Positions 21,126 through 34,390 of a stretch of DNA of 64,000 nt are shown here, in pieces. A program made the position numbers and the translations under genes. The stretch comes from Caviibacterium pharyngocola (GTDB lineage Bacteria > Pseudomonadota > Gammaproteobacteria > Enterobacterales > Pasteurellaceae), in assembly GCF_002795405.1 (NCBI RefSeq), contig NZ_PHGZ01000004.1:62001-126000 (forward strand), written 5' to 3'. Position 1 is the first letter of the stretch, and the number at the start of each line of letters is the position of its first letter. Below the pieces are notes generated by a model. It did no database searches. It worked only from the letters and a program-made list of their open reading frames with translations, and was not told the origin of the DNA.

Positions 21126-22048
21126 CAGAAACCAAACTTATCGACAATCAGGAACAAGAAACCTACTGTGGCTTTATCGCCATTGTGGGTCGCCCGAACG
21201 TGGGAAAATCCACTTTATTGAATAAAATTTTAGGGCAAAAAATTTCCATTACCTCGCGCAAAGCGCAAACCACCCGTCACCGTATCGTCGGTATTCACAC
21301 CGAAGGCATTTATCAAGCGATTTATGTGGATACGCCGGGGCTACATATCGAAGAAAAACGCGCCATTAACCGCTTAATGAACCGCGCGGCGAGCAGCGCC
21401 ATCGGCGATGTGGATTTAATTATTTTTGTGGTTGACGGCACCCATTGGAACGAAGACGACGAAATGGTATTGAATAAATTACGTCAAGCCAAAGCACCCG
21501 TGGTGTTAGCGATCAACAAAATCGACAATATCAAAAATAAAGACGAATTGCTGCCGTTTATTACCGACATCAGCGCAAAATTTAACTTTAAAGAAATCGT
21601 ACCTATTTCCGCACAGCGTGGCAATAACGTGCATAATTTGCAAAAAATCGTGCGCGATTCTTTACGCAAAGGCGTGCACCACTTTCCGGAAGATTATGTA
21701 ACCGATCGTTCGCAACGTTTTATGGCGTCGGAAATTATCCGCGAAAAATTAATGCGCTTTATGGGCGAGGAATTGCCGTATTCCGTTACGGTGGAAATCG
21801 AGCAATTTAAAACCAACGAACGCGGCACTTACGAAATTAACGGTTTGATTTTGGTTGAGCGCGACGGTCAGAAAAAAATGGTCATCGGCAACAAAGGACA
21901 AAAGATCAAAGTCATCGGCACCGAAGCGCGCGCGGATATGGAGCGCTTATTTGATAATAAAGTGCATCTTGAACTTTGGGTAAAAGTGAAATCCGGCTGG
22001 GCGGACGACGAACGTGCGCTGCGTAGTTTGGGTTATATGGACGATTAA
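21122..22048 (+). CDS. era: GTPase Era
   Basis: Era is an essential GTPase in 16S rRNA maturation and 30S assembly. The 308-residue protein has G1 GRPNVGKST (about 23-31), G3 DTPGLH, G4 NKID and a C-terminal KH domain with [13 protein letters not shown] near residue 255. Starts four bases before the rnc stop and ends four bases inside the convergent menH gene, with no terminator between them. Confidence 0.97.
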   Translation: MTETKLIDNQEQETYCGFIAIVGRPNVGKSTLLNKILGQKISITSRKAQTTRHRIVGIHTEGIYQAIYVDTPGLHIEEKRAINRLMNRAASSAIGDVDLIIFVVDGTHWNEDDEMVLNKLRQAKAPVVLAINKIDNIKNKDELLPFITDISAKFNFKEIVPISAQRGNNVHNLQKIVRDSLRKGVHHFPEDYVTDRSQRFMASEIIREKLMRFMGEELPYSVTVEIEQFKTNERGTYEINGLILVERDGQKKMVIGNKGQKIKVIGTEARADMERLFDNKVHLELWVKVKSGWADDERALRSLGYMDD

Positions 22049-22794
22049 TCGAAAGACTTGAGAATTTCTTGCACACAATCCGCAAATCCTTGCGGATTTT
22101 CTTTATGCGCGTTATGTCCGGCATCGGCAATATAACGCGCGTTTAACGCATTTTCTTGCGCCAAACGGCGAAATTTTTGATCTCGCTCGCCGCATACATA
22201 AAAAATCGGCAACAAATTCGACCGCACTTTTAAACGAAAATCCGCCTGTTTCGCCAACGAAGTCGCTTGTAGCATTTGCGCCACGGCTTGTCCGTCGTTA
22301 TGGCATCGTTGCGCGATCAGCTCGGCACGCTGTTCGTCGCTTAAATCGGCAAATACCGCTTGTCGATACCAATCTTGTAGCACTTTTTCAATCGGCTCTT
22401 GCCGAAAGCGTTGCACCCAATGGCAATCATTTTGCCAACGCGCGTGTTTTTCATCCGCCGTTTGCAAGCCTAATCCGGCGCCTTCCGCAATCACCGCGCG
22501 CAAATTGCCTTTTTCCACCCTTGATTCCAGCGCATAATAAAGGGCTATTCGCCCACCAAGGGAATAGCCCGTTAAAATATAATCTCGCTCACCGATTTGT
22601 GCACGAATACATTGCGCCACATAGTGCGCACATTGTTCGAAATCCTCGACGGATTGCTGTTCCGCTTCGCCGTGCAACGGCAAATCCAGCGCCAAACAAT
22701 CAAAGTGCGGTAATTTTTCGATGACTTTTTGCCAATCGGCTTTCGTGCCGAGCAAGCCGTGCAAGAAAACCAAAACGGGCATTTTATGCTCCAA
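22045..22794 (-). CDS. menH: 2-succinyl-6-hydroxy-2,4-cyclohexadiene-1-carboxylate synthase
   Basis: MenH removes pyruvate from SEPHCHC in menaquinone synthesis. The 249-residue alpha/beta hydrolase has the nucleophile elbow GYSLGGR (about 96-102), the [11 protein letters not shown] start, the acid and the C-terminal His in [11 protein letters not shown]. The menD-menH overlap of 11 bases places it in menF-menD-menH. It ends overlapping era on the other strand by four bases. Confidence 0.93.
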   Translation of the reverse strand: MEHKMPVLVFLHGLLGTKADWQKVIEKLPHFDCLALDLPLHGEAEQQSVEDFEQCAHYVAQCIRAQIGERDYILTGYSLGGRIALYYALESRVEKGNLRAVIAEGAGLGLQTADEKHARWQNDCHWVQRFRQEPIEKVLQDWYRQAVFADLSDEQRAELIAQRCHNDGQAVAQMLQATSLAKQADFRLKVRSNLLPIFYVCGERDQKFRRLAQENALNARYIADAGHNAHKENPQGFADCVQEILKSFD

Positions 22795-24490
22795 TCACCG
22801 CGTAGCTGATTTGTTCGATCAGGCGTTTATAAATGCCGCTGCCGTCCGCCGCATTTACTTTAATTTCGATTAATGTGGTTTCGCGGCGCGAATAAGCTTG
22901 TTTTAAGACCGAGCTTAAATCCGCCCAAGTGTAAGGTCGCGCATATTTCAAATCGAACATTGAAGCGATTTGAGAGAAATCCGTATTATGCGGCATACGA
23001 TAAAATTTTTCTTTCACCTCGGCATCCACCGGTAACATATCAAAAATCGCCCCGCCGTTGTTATTAATGACAAAAATAATCGTCGGTTGGGTCACTTTTT
23101 TAAACAGCGCCAACGAATTGAGATCGTATAACGCGGAGGTATCCCCGATCATCGCCACCACAGGTTGATTCGCGCCGATTCCAATGCCGGCGGCGGTTGC
23201 CAATAAACCGTCGATGCCGCTTGCGCCTCTGTTGGTATAAACCGGATAGCCTTCCGGCAATTTCGTCAATGCGTCAACTAAGCGCACGAACAAGCTATTA
23301 CCGAGAAATAAAATGCCGTTATTCGGTAATACGCGTTCGATATGATGTGCTAAAGAGGCCTCGTTTAAGTTTCCGCCCACTTGTTGTTCAATAAAAGTCG
23401 CGCAAAACTTCGATAGCGCCAAAGGTTCCAACAACCAAGGTTTTTGTCGCAACGGCGGATGCGCGCGCAACCAATGATGAATCTTCGCATTAAAGCGGGT
23501 TTGCGCGTGATGATACGGATCCACCGCATTGTGACTGTCTTCCACCAGCCAATATTCGCCTTTAAATTCCGCCAAGAATTGATTAATACGTTTGCTGATA
23601 AAACGACTGCCCAGCTGAATCACGATATCCGCTTGCAGCAATTTTTGTTTCACCGTTTGATTCGCCAGCCAAATATCCGCATAAGGCAGGCTTGGTTCCA
23701 CGCCGGATTGAATATCGGTCAACATAATCCAACCCATTGTATTCGCCCACGCGCTAATGCCCATCGCTTGTTCCGCCGGCATTTTGCCGACTAAAATCAC
23801 GCCGCGTTTGGTGCGCCAGTGATCCCAATTTTCGTGCATTAGCACTTCTTGTTGTTGCGGTTGATACGCCACCCAAGTTTTATGTTGCGCCAACCAACGT
23901 TGTACATTCGCCAACCAAGGATGAAGATCCACTTCTTCCGGTTTGGCTTCATATAAGGGTTCGGCGAAAGGCACGTTAATATGCACCACGCCCGCCTGTT
24001 GTTTTTGCTTATGGCAAGCTTGTTCGATAAGCGAAATCAGCCAATCCGTCGAATAATCTTGCGTCGGACGCGGTAAATTCACCGCTGCCACAGGATAATC
24101 GGCAAACATATTCGGTTGAACAATGGCTTGATTGGCGCCGCACTCGATTAATTCCGGCGGGCGATCTGCGGTTAATACGATTAAATTGACCGCACTTTGA
24201 CGAGCCTCCACAATCGCCGGATATAAATTTGCCGCTGCCGTGCCGGAAGTGACGATCACCGCAACCGGCGATTTTACGGCTTTCGCCAAACCTAAGGCGA
24301 AAAAGCCCAAACCGCGCTCATCAAAATGCGTATGACAAACTGCGCGCTGTCCTTCTTGCAAACGCACGGCTTCAAGCGTAAGCGGCGTCGAACGAGAACC
24401 CGGCGCGATGCAAAAATTCGTCACGCCTTGACGTACCAGAGTTTCTAAAATCACTTTTGACCAACAACGATTAAATACACTCACTGACAT
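22784..24490 (-). CDS. menD: SEPHCHC synthase (MenD)
   Basis: MenD is the thiamine-diphosphate enzyme joining 2-oxoglutarate-derived succinic semialdehyde to isochorismate in menaquinone synthesis. The 568-residue protein has FCIAPGSRSTPLT near the N-terminus, the catalytic-Glu region HTHFDERGLGFFALG and the ThDP/Mg motif GDTSALYDLNSL with NNNGGAIF. The ribosome site is GGAGA. The 15-base gap to menF and overlap with menH make one operon. Confidence 0.96.
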   Translation of the reverse strand: MSVSVFNRCWSKVILETLVRQGVTNFCIAPGSRSTPLTLEAVRLQEGQRAVCHTHFDERGLGFFALGLAKAVKSPVAVIVTSGTAAANLYPAIVEARQSAVNLIVLTADRPPELIECGANQAIVQPNMFADYPVAAVNLPRPTQDYSTDWLISLIEQACHKQKQQAGVVHINVPFAEPLYEAKPEEVDLHPWLANVQRWLAQHKTWVAYQPQQQEVLMHENWDHWRTKRGVILVGKMPAEQAMGISAWANTMGWIMLTDIQSGVEPSLPYADIWLANQTVKQKLLQADIVIQLGSRFISKRINQFLAEFKGEYWLVEDSHNAVDPYHHAQTRFNAKIHHWLRAHPPLRQKPWLLEPLALSKFCATFIEQQVGGNLNEASLAHHIERVLPNNGILFLGNSLFVRLVDALTKLPEGYPVYTNRGASGIDGLLATAAGIGIGANQPVVAMIGDTSALYDLNSLALFKKVTQPTIIFVINNNGGAIFDMLPVDAEVKEKFYRMPHNTDFSQIASMFDLKYARPYTWADLSSVLKQAYSRRETTLIEIKVNAADGSGIYKRLIEQISYAVIGA

Positions 24491-24505
24491 AACTGTTCTC
24501 CATAA

Positions 24506-25783
24506 TTATTCTTGTAATAATGACACCAATCCTAAGGCTTTTCGCTCGATTTCTTGCCATTCTAGCAAGGGAATCGAGCCTTCAACAATACCCGCGCCGG
24601 CAAAAACGTGAATTTTATCCGCCGCGATAAACGCCGAGCGAATGGCGACGCAAAATTCGGCACAATCCGGCGCCATTACGCCCACCGCGCCGGCATAACG
24701 CCCGCGATTAAAACTTTCCGTCTCGGCTAAAAAACGCACGGCGCGATCACGCGGCAATCCGGCGACTGCCGCCGTCGGATGAATGGCGTCCAAACATAAG
24801 ACATCGCCGTAATCCGGCAATAATTCGGCGTGAATTTTACGTTTCAAATGTTGCACTTGGCGCAACTGTTTTAATTCCGAATCGGCGACGACAATATCCC
24901 GCACATAGGGTTGTAAATTTTGGCTGATGTCTTCCACCACTAGCCAATTTTCATACAGATTTTTCGGATCTTGTAACAGCCATTCACCTTGGCGACGATT
25001 CTGTTCCTCATCCTCACACATTAATGCCGTGCCTGCCAGCGCCTCGGTTTGCAGCAATAATCCTTGGCGACGATAAAGGCGCTCCGGCGTGGATCCGAGA
25101 AATGCCGATCGCGGATTTTCTTGCAATAAGAAATGATAACAACCGAAATTGCAACGTTCGCTTTCCACTAAAAAATCTTTCGGATTGAGCGGATTTTGGG
25201 TGCGGAAGACGGTTTCGTTCGCTAATACCACTTTCGTTAACTCACCGCTGCGAATGCGTTGTAAGGCTTTTTCGACCCATTGGCACCATTGATCTTGCGC
25301 CGCTTTTTGTTCCGTCAGACGAATTTGTTGACGAACCGGTTGAAGTGCGGTGATTTTTTCAAAGGTTTCTAAAAGTGCCGCGATCGCCTTACGTTCTTCC
25401 GTCGGATTTTTTTTGCCGTTATCAATAAATAAACTTACCGAAAGTTCATCGTTTTGTTGTTGTAACACTAATCTCGGCAGAAAAAAACCGGCGTGCGCGT
25501 AAAACGTCAATCCGCCGAACAGCGGTAATTGTGTTTCCTGCATGAATCGTTGCGCTGCTTTGGTGTCGTCAAAACATCGCACTTCGCCGATCGTCGCGAC
25601 GATTTGCGCATCATCGCGAAAATTTAAATAAAACTGCGGGTAATTCGATTGCGCTTTTAACCAACTCAAAAGATTGACGCTGAGTTTCGATTGGATGCGA
25701 ACGCAGGAAATTTCTTCGTCTTGCGCTTGATAGCGATTGATGTGTTCGATTAATCTTTTTTTGATTGATTGCAAACTATCCAT
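24506..25783 (-). CDS. menF: Isochorismate synthase
   Basis: MenF converts chorismate to isochorismate, the entry to menaquinone synthesis needed for fumarate respiration. The 425-residue protein has the chorismate-binding domain with KVVLANETVF, FLGSTPERL, LQTEALAGT, HPTAAVAGLPRD and AGAGIVEGS. The ATG at 25783 is preferred to an in-frame TTG at 25807; neither has a clear ribosome site, but 25783 matches the family start. A paired uptake-signal inverted repeat (25839-25901) lies just upstream, between menF and alaA. Confidence 0.92.
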   Translation of the reverse strand: MDSLQSIKKRLIEHINRYQAQDEEISCVRIQSKLSVNLLSWLKAQSNYPQFYLNFRDDAQIVATIGEVRCFDDTKAAQRFMQETQLPLFGGLTFYAHAGFFLPRLVLQQQNDELSVSLFIDNGKKNPTEERKAIAALLETFEKITALQPVRQQIRLTEQKAAQDQWCQWVEKALQRIRSGELTKVVLANETVFRTQNPLNPKDFLVESERCNFGCYHFLLQENPRSAFLGSTPERLYRRQGLLLQTEALAGTALMCEDEEQNRRQGEWLLQDPKNLYENWLVVEDISQNLQPYVRDIVVADSELKQLRQVQHLKRKIHAELLPDYGDVLCLDAIHPTAAVAGLPRDRAVRFLAETESFNRGRYAGAVGVMAPDCAEFCVAIRSAFIAADKIHVFAGAGIVEGSIPLLEWQEIERKALGLVSLLQE

Positions 25784-26009
25784 TAGAAAAAGCGTTGTCT
25801 TTGTCAAGAAAATACGTTAAAAATAAGTTGTAATTCTACCGCACTTTAAAAGAATTTTTTACAAAATCTTTTCATCTTCAAAAAATAAGCGTAAAGTGCG
25901 GAAACGGCAATATCGTTTTATGTTCAAACGTCTCGAAACGACGCTCGGCATCATTGCATACAAAAACATCCCTAATGATTTTCCTATTGCAAACACAAGG
26001 ATTTTTACG

Positions 26010-27224
26010 ATGAAAGTATTTCCTAAATCAGATAAATTAGAACACGTTTGTTATGACATTCGCGGACCGGTGCATAAAGAAGCTCTACGCTTGGAAGAAG
26101 AAGGTCATAAAATTCTTAAACTGAACATCGGTAATCCCGCGCCTTTCGGTTTCGAAGCGCCCGATGAGATTTTAGTGGATATTTTACGCAATTTACCGGC
26201 GGCGCAAGGTTATTGCGATTCCAAAGGCTTATATTCCGCGCGCAAAGCCATCGTGCAATATTATCAATCTAAAGACATTCACGGCGCCACCGTCAACGAC
26301 GTATATATCGGCAACGGCGTTTCCGAGTTGATTATGATTTCAATGCAAGCTTTGTTAAATAACGGCGACGAAGTGTTGATCCCAATGCCGGATTATCCGT
26401 TATGGACGGCGGCGGCAACCCTTGCGGGCGGCAAAGCGGTGCATTATCTCTGCGATGAAGAAGCAGATTGGTTTCCGGATATCGAAGATATTAAAAGTAA
26501 AGTCACCTCGCGCACCAAGGCGATTGTTATCATTAATCCGAACAATCCGACCGGTGCGGTTTACAGCAAAGAATTATTGTTGCAAATCGTGGAAGTCGCA
26601 CGCCAACATAATTTGATCATTTTTGCTGATGAAATTTACGACAAAATTTTGTACGATAACGCCGTTCATCATCACATCGCCGCACTCGCGCCGGATTTAT
26701 TAACCGTGACATTCAACGGCTTATCCAAAGCCTATCGCGTGGCGGGATTCCGTCAAGGTTGGATGATTTTAAACGGACCGAAACACAATGCCAAAGGTTA
26801 TATCGAAGGATTGGATATGTTGGCGTCGATGCGCCTGTGTGCCAATCACCCGATGCAACACGCCATTCAAACCGCATTAGGCGGTTATCAAAGCATCAAC
26901 GAGTTTATCCTGCCCGGCGGTCGCTTGTTGGAACAACGCAATAAAGCCTATGAATTAATTAATCAAATTCCCGGCGTCAGCTGTAAAAAACCGATGGGCG
27001 CGTTATATATGTTCCCAAAAATCGACATCAAAAAATTCAATATTTATGATGATGAGAAAATGGTGTTGGATTTATTGAAACAAGAAAAGGTGTTGTTGGT
27101 GCACGGGCGCGGATTCAACTGGCACGAACCGGATCACTTCCGTATCGTGACCTTGCCGTATGTCAATCAAATCGAAGCGGCGCTCGCGAAATTCGCTAAA
27201 TTCTTAGAAAATTATCATCAATAA
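26010..27224 (+). CDS. alaA: Alanine transaminase (AlaA)
   Basis: AlaA is a PLP-dependent class I/II aminotransferase making alanine from pyruvate and glutamate. The 404-residue protein has GNGVSELIM, the NPNNPTGAVYSKE box and the PLP lysine in GLSKAYRVAGFRQGW. The ATG at 26010 is used: it follows an AAGG site and gives the E. coli length (405). The 38 in-frame codons upstream have no family match. Ends at a strong terminator facing glpK. Confidence 0.93.
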   Translation: MKVFPKSDKLEHVCYDIRGPVHKEALRLEEEGHKILKLNIGNPAPFGFEAPDEILVDILRNLPAAQGYCDSKGLYSARKAIVQYYQSKDIHGATVNDVYIGNGVSELIMISMQALLNNGDEVLIPMPDYPLWTAAATLAGGKAVHYLCDEEADWFPDIEDIKSKVTSRTKAIVIINPNNPTGAVYSKELLLQIVEVARQHNLIIFADEIYDKILYDNAVHHHIAALAPDLLTVTFNGLSKAYRVAGFRQGWMILNGPKHNAKGYIEGLDMLASMRLCANHPMQHAIQTALGGYQSINEFILPGGRLLEQRNKAYELINQIPGVSCKKPMGALYMFPKIDIKKFNIYDDEKMVLDLLKQEKVLLVHGRGFNWHEPDHFRIVTLPYVNQIEAALAKFAKFLENYHQ

Positions 27225-27277
27225 CAATATAGACGGATATAAACTCCGCCTACAATTTTCTACTTTACCGACAAACT

Positions 27278-27306
27278 AAAGGGTTTCCGAACGGAAACCC
27301 TTTTTT
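27278..27306 (+). terminator. Intrinsic terminator of alaA
   Basis: AAAGGGTTTCCG pairs with CGGAAACCCTTT (27278-27289 with 27292-27303), with T6 at 27301-27306. On the minus strand only CCCTTTAGT follows, so it is weaker for the convergent glpK. Confidence 0.9.
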
Positions 27307-27323
27307 GGTTTATTTGCGTGGGA

Positions 27324-28832
27324 TTATTCTTCGTCTTTTTCCCATTCTAGTGCACGTTTAACCGCTTTTTTCCAGCCTTTATAACGACGAGTACGTTTTT
27401 CTTCGTTACCGTCAGGAATAAAGGTTCTTTCTACGGCAGCTTTATCGCGTAATTCGTCGAGATCTTTCCAGAAACCGACGGCTAAACCAGCGAGATATGC
27501 CGCACCGAGCGCGGTAACTTCTTTCACGACCGGACGTTCCACTTGAGTAGCAAGAATATCCGCTTGGAATTGCATTAAGAAGTTATTTGCCGTCGCACCG
27601 CCGTCCACGCGTAACGCTTGTAATTTCGCGCCGGAATCGGATTGCATTGCTTCCAACACGTCACGGGTTTGGTAAGCGATGGATTCTAAGGTTGCGCGCA
27701 CGATATGATTGCGATTCGCACCACGGGATAACCCTAAAATCGCACCGCGTGCATACGGATCCCAATAAGGCGCGCCTAAGCCGGTGAAGGCAGGAACCAC
27801 ATAAACGCCATTGCAATCCGGTACTTTTTGCGCGAAGTATTCACTATCATAGCTGTCGTGGACGATTTTGAGTTCGTCGCGTAACCATTGAATTGACGCG
27901 CCGCCCATAAAGATTGAACCTTCCAACGCGTAAGCCGGTTCGCCTTTGGCGTTACAGGCGATAGTGGTCAACAAACCGTTTTGAGATTGCACCGCTTTGT
28001 CGCCGGTGTGCATTAACATAAAGCAGCCTGTACCATAAGTGTTTTTCGCTTGACCGGCATTGACACAAAGATGTCCGTATAGCGCGGCTTGTTGGTCGCC
28101 TGCAATACCGGCAACAGGAATCCGCACACCGCCTTTACCACCGATATTGGTTTGTCCGTAAATCTCGGAGGAATTACGCACTTCAGGCAACATTGAACGT
28201 GGAATGTTCAAAATTTCGAGCATTTTGTCATCCCATTGTTTGGTGTGAATGTTAAATAACATTGTACGAGAGGCATTGGTGTAGTCGGTGACGTGTACGC
28301 GCCCTTGCGTGAGTTTCCAGACTAACCAAGTATCCACCGTACCAAATAACAATTCGCCGCGTTCCGCTTTTTCTCTCGCTCCTTCCACATTATCCAAAAT
28401 CCATTTGACTTTTGTACCGGAGAAATACGGGTCAACCACTAAACCGGTAGTTTTACGAATATAATCTTCATAGCCGTCCGCTTTTAATTTATCGGTTATG
28501 TCTGCGGTGCGGCGGCATTGCCAAACAATAGCGTTATAAACCGGTTTGCCGGTTTCTTTTTCCCAAACAATGGTGGTTTCCCGTTGGTTGGTGATCCCGA
28601 TCGCCGCAATAGTGTCGGATGTAATGCCCGCTTTTGCGACCACTTCGTTCAGGGTCGAACTTTGCGTCGCCCAAATTTCCATCGGATTATGTTCGACCCA
28701 GCCGGCCTGCGGGTAAATTTGAGTGAATTCACGTTGTGCTATTTCGATTACGTTTGCATTGTGATCCAGTAAAACGGCGCGTGAACTGGTGGTGCCTTGA
28801 TCTAATGCAATAATGTATTTTTTGTCTGTCAT
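27324..28832 (-). CDS. glpK: Glycerol kinase
   Basis: GlpK phosphorylates glycerol to glycerol-3-phosphate. The 502-residue protein equals E. coli GlpK in length and has ATP/phosphate motifs [11 protein letters not shown] (about 10-20) and GTVDTW, the GYGTGCF-like [13 protein letters not shown] and [14 protein letters not shown]. Strong AGGGGA ribosome site. Divergent from glpF over a 509-base region, unlike E. coli, where glpF and glpK are in one operon. Confidence 0.97.
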   Translation of the reverse strand: MTDKKYIIALDQGTTSSRAVLLDHNANVIEIAQREFTQIYPQAGWVEHNPMEIWATQSSTLNEVVAKAGITSDTIAAIGITNQRETTIVWEKETGKPVYNAIVWQCRRTADITDKLKADGYEDYIRKTTGLVVDPYFSGTKVKWILDNVEGAREKAERGELLFGTVDTWLVWKLTQGRVHVTDYTNASRTMLFNIHTKQWDDKMLEILNIPRSMLPEVRNSSEIYGQTNIGGKGGVRIPVAGIAGDQQAALYGHLCVNAGQAKNTYGTGCFMLMHTGDKAVQSQNGLLTTIACNAKGEPAYALEGSIFMGGASIQWLRDELKIVHDSYDSEYFAQKVPDCNGVYVVPAFTGLGAPYWDPYARGAILGLSRGANRNHIVRATLESIAYQTRDVLEAMQSDSGAKLQALRVDGGATANNFLMQFQADILATQVERPVVKEVTALGAAYLAGLAVGFWKDLDELRDKAAVERTFIPDGNEEKRTRRYKGWKKAVKRALEWEKDEE

Positions 28833-28944
28833 AATGAATCCCCTGTTTATGGTGTGTTACAACTGCTATGGATAATCTACTCTAATCGCACCCTTTGATC
28901 GAACCTTATTACGACTTGAAACGATTAAGAATTTGATTTTGAGC

Positions 28945-28956
28945 TAAAACGAACAA
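28945..28956. promoter_or_regulatory. Candidate GlpR half-operator near glpK
   Basis: TAAAACGAACAA contains CGAACA, the half-site of the E. coli GlpR operator (ATGTTCG...CGAACAT), with a degenerate partner on the left. The same 12-mer recurs at 29272-29283. Confidence 0.45.
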
Positions 28957-29055
28957 ATTACAGTGCTAATTTAATCAAAAACACTCAAAATAAAAATAAC
29001 GAAATTTAAAATATTTGAACTCGCTCAAAAAAATTGTGTAGAAAAGAGACAATAA

Positions 29056-29071
29056 TTTGATCACCGTCACA
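29056..29071. promoter_or_regulatory. Candidate CRP site
   Basis: TTTGATCACCGTCACA matches the CRP core TGTGATCTAGATCACA at 12 of 16 positions by eye. glpF/glpK genes are CRP-activated in E. coli. Confidence 0.45.
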
Positions 29072-29145
29072 TTATTTAAAAAATTAAAGATTCGCAAAGA
29101 ATTAAGTAATATCAAGGAATAAGTGCGGTTATTTTTTTCTTAAAA

Positions 29146-29161
29146 TGTGATTTAGGTAACA
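29146..29161. promoter_or_regulatory. Second candidate CRP site
   Basis: TGTGATTTAGGTAACA has a perfect left half TGTGA and a partial right half. Either this or the site at 29056 could serve glpK or glpF. Confidence 0.35.
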
Positions 29162-29271
29162 AATTGAGAAAAAACCTTATAAAGTATATTGAATTAAAAT
29201 TTTTTCGTTCGATAATGCTCAAAGCACCAGTGAGAGATTTAAAAAGAATATTTTTTTGGATTAAAACGAAC

Positions 29272-29283
29272 AATTACATTTCA
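29272..29283. promoter_or_regulatory. Candidate GlpR half-operator near glpF
   Basis: Second exact copy of TAAAACGAACAA, 59 bases before the glpF start codon, in the position expected for repressor binding over a promoter. Confidence 0.45.
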
Positions 29284-29341
29284 CTTTGTTGCCGTATCAC
29301 AAAGTTATATCTTAAATTATATTGATCAAGGAGATTCTCTT

Positions 29342-30085
29342 ATGAACGCTTATCTTGCTGAATTTTTAGGCACGGCTTTACTTGTTTTAATGGGTAACGG
29401 TGTAGTGGCTAACGTTTGTTTGAATAAAACGAAAGGGAATAGTTCGGGTTGGATTGTTATTACGACCGCGTGGGCGTTTGCCGTTTATGTTGCGGTGGTA
29501 GCGACCGGCCCTTACAGCGGCGCGCATTTAAACCCTGCGGTCACCTTAGGGTTAGCAGCACACGGTTCCTTTGCTTGGGCAATGGTGCCGGGCTATATCG
29601 GCGCACAACTTCTCGGCGGTATTTTGGGCGGTTTTGTAGTGTATTTATTCTACTATTCTCATTTTGCTGTCACCGAAGACGAAGGAGCGAAACGCGCCTG
29701 TTTCTGCACCGAGCCGGCAATCCGCAGCTACGGCAACAACCTTTTCTGTGAAATTATCGGTACCGTCGTGCTTGTTTCCGTCATCTTCTATATCACCGCA
29801 GGTTCTATCGCCTTACCAGGTACGGAAGCTGAAACACCTATCGGTTTAGGTTCTATCGGCGCATTACCGGTTGCGATCCTTGTGTGGGCGATCGGTTTGA
29901 GCTTGGGCGGTACGACCGGTTATGCAATCAATCCGGCTCGTGACTTAGGCCCGCGTATCGCATTATCTTTACTCAGCAAAAAATTAAATGCGTCACCGGA
30001 TTGGGGATATTCTTGGGTACCGGTATTAGGTCCTTGTATCGGCGCTATCATTGCCGCAATCGGCTATAACTTAGTTATGGCATAA
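29342..30085 (+). CDS. glpF: Glycerol facilitator (aquaglyceroporin)
   Basis: GlpF is an inner-membrane channel for glycerol. The 247-residue protein has six membrane segments and both pore motifs, HLNPAVTLG (about 61-69) and AINPARDLGPR (about 197-207), the latter with the Asp/Arg typical of glycerol channels rather than pure water channels. Strong AAGGAG ribosome site seven bases upstream. Transcribed alone and ended by its own terminator. Confidence 0.95.
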   Translation: MNAYLAEFLGTALLVLMGNGVVANVCLNKTKGNSSGWIVITTAWAFAVYVAVVATGPYSGAHLNPAVTLGLAAHGSFAWAMVPGYIGAQLLGGILGGFVVYLFYYSHFAVTEDEGAKRACFCTEPAIRSYGNNLFCEIIGTVVLVSVIFYITAGSIALPGTEAETPIGLGSIGALPVAILVWAIGLSLGGTTGYAINPARDLGPRIALSLLSKKLNASPDWGYSWVPVLGPCIGAIIAAIGYNLVMA

Positions 30086-30114
30086 GATACGAATTTTACC
30101 TTATCATTCATCCG

Positions 30115-30138
30115 AGGTCGGCGAAAGCCGACCTTTTG
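30115..30138 (+). terminator. Intrinsic terminator of glpF
   Basis: AGGTCGGC and GCCGACCT pair around a GAAA tetraloop, followed by TTTTGTTT. Confidence 0.88.
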
Positions 30139-30230
30139 TTTATGCGAAAACGCAAAAAATCAGCCGATGAATAAAGCGGATAAACGAGGAATCTAAAAGA
30201 AAGCGAAAAGGTGACGGAAAAAGTGCGGTT

Positions 30231-30259
30231 AAAAAAAGCCGCCTTTTGTCAGGCGGCTT
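30231..30259 (-). terminator. Intrinsic terminator of gdhA
   Basis: AAGCCGCCT (30236-30244) pairs with AGGCGGCTT (30251-30259); on the minus strand a T7 run follows (complement of 30231-30237). It lies 23 bases after the gdhA stop. Confidence 0.9.
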
Positions 30260-30281
30260 GAATCGAAAGGAAAAAGCGAGA

Positions 30282-31721
<1,440 letters not shown>

Positions 31722-31833
31722 TCATTGCAAATAAATTTTATCTCAAATTTCACAAAAAATAAGAAACGTTAGAAAATATATTGAAAAAGGAAATTTGATT
31801 AAATGTTATCTAATTTAAGATAAGAAGAGCAAA

Positions 31834-31881
31834 AAAAGTGCGGTGATTTTTCGTTTTATCGCGAAAATTAACCGCACTTTT
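31834..31881 (-). terminator. Paired uptake-signal hairpin after the MarC-family gene
   Basis: AAAAGTGCGGT (31834-31844) and ACCGCACTTTT (31871-31881) face each other with further pairing inside (ATTTTTCG with CGAAAAT). On the minus strand a T7 run follows. It overlaps the end region of the MarC-family gene. Confidence 0.8.
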
Positions 31882-31885
31882 ATCT

Positions 31886-32512
31886 TTAAAACACGCCGAG
31901 ATTTTTTAATCCGGTGGTGACGATTTCAACACCTAAAGACATCAACAATAACCCCATAATCCGCGTGATAACGTTGGAACCGGTTTTGCCGAGTTTTTTG
32001 ATCACCGGCTCAGAATAGCGGAACAAAATATAACAAGCAACGCCGAATAAAATAATGGTAACGGAGGAATAAAGATAATCCGCCCAGCCATATTGATTGG
32101 AGCCGAACACGATAGTCGCACTGATTGACCCCGGTCCCGCCATAATCGGCATTGCCAAGGGCACCACGGCGATGTTGTTGTAATCGTCGAAATTTTCGTT
32201 CTTTTCTTCTTTGTTGATCTTGTGTTCGCCGATTTTACCGTTAATCATCGTCAGTGCGATCATCACCACCACGATCCCGCCGGCAATGCGGAAAGAATCA
32301 ATGGAAATATTGAAAGAATGCAAGATAAAATTGCCGAAATAAAAACTGACTAACAAAATCACCACCACGGAAAAACAGGTGATTAATCCGGTTTTATTTT
32401 GTTGTTCTTTGGTGAAATCCGAGGTCATCGAATAGAAAATCGGCACCACACCGATAGGATTGACCAACGCGATAAGTCCGATGAAAAATTGCAAGTAAAC
32501 GGCAAAGTCCAT
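31886..32512 (-). CDS. MarC-family inner-membrane protein (YchE-like)
   Basis: A 208-residue membrane protein with six predicted segments and MarC/YchE-family features: NPIGVVPIFYSMT at the first segment, FRIAGGIVVVMIALTMI and PLAMPIMAGPGSISATIV. The family was once linked to antibiotic resistance, and YchE to neutral amino-acid export, but substrates are uncertain. It follows groEL on the same strand after 176 bases and a terminator, so it is probably a separate unit. Confidence 0.85.
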   Translation of the reverse strand: MDFAVYLQFFIGLIALVNPIGVVPIFYSMTSDFTKEQQNKTGLITCFSVVVILLVSFYFGNFILHSFNISIDSFRIAGGIVVVMIALTMINGKIGEHKINKEEKNENFDDYNNIAVVPLAMPIMAGPGSISATIVFGSNQYGWADYLYSSVTIILFGVACYILFRYSEPVIKKLGKTGSNVITRIMGLLLMSLGVEIVTTGLKNLGVF

Positions 32513-32632
32513 AATATCCTCAAGCCGAGTGGAAATTGCGCTTATTATAGAGATAACGTTCGGGTTTCGGCAAGGGTAAAAGTGCGGTGGTTTTTGGCAG
32601 AATTTTTATCTGAGCCAATGGTCGGCAAAAAC

Positions 32633-32667
32633 AAAAAAAACGGATTGAGCATATTCAATCCGTTTTT
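32633..32667 (-). terminator. Intrinsic terminator of groEL
   Basis: CGGATTGA (32641-32648) pairs with TCAATCCG (32655-32662), extended by A and T runs; on the minus strand T8 follows (complement of 32633-32640). Confidence 0.9.
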
Positions 32668-32688
32668 CATATTAGACAGGAGGAAAGA

Positions 32689-34344
<1,656 letters not shown>

Positions 34345-34390
34345 TTAATATTTGTATCAAATTCGAACGCACGCAATGCGTCCCTACGGA

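Larger units (their letters stand above)
28833..29341. other. 509-base regulatory region between glpK and glpF
   Basis: No convincing ORF. The AT-rich gap holds two copies of TAAAACGAACAA (28945 and 29272), two CRP-like sites (29056-29071 and 29146-29161), one uptake signal core near 29121, and the glpF ribosome site (AAGGAG at 29329-29334). Its length is unusual for this compact genome. Confidence 0.7.

Noticed and set aside
25896-26009. 38 extra N-terminal codons of alaA
   Set aside because: No family similarity; the ATG at 26010 has a ribosome site and gives the usual length.
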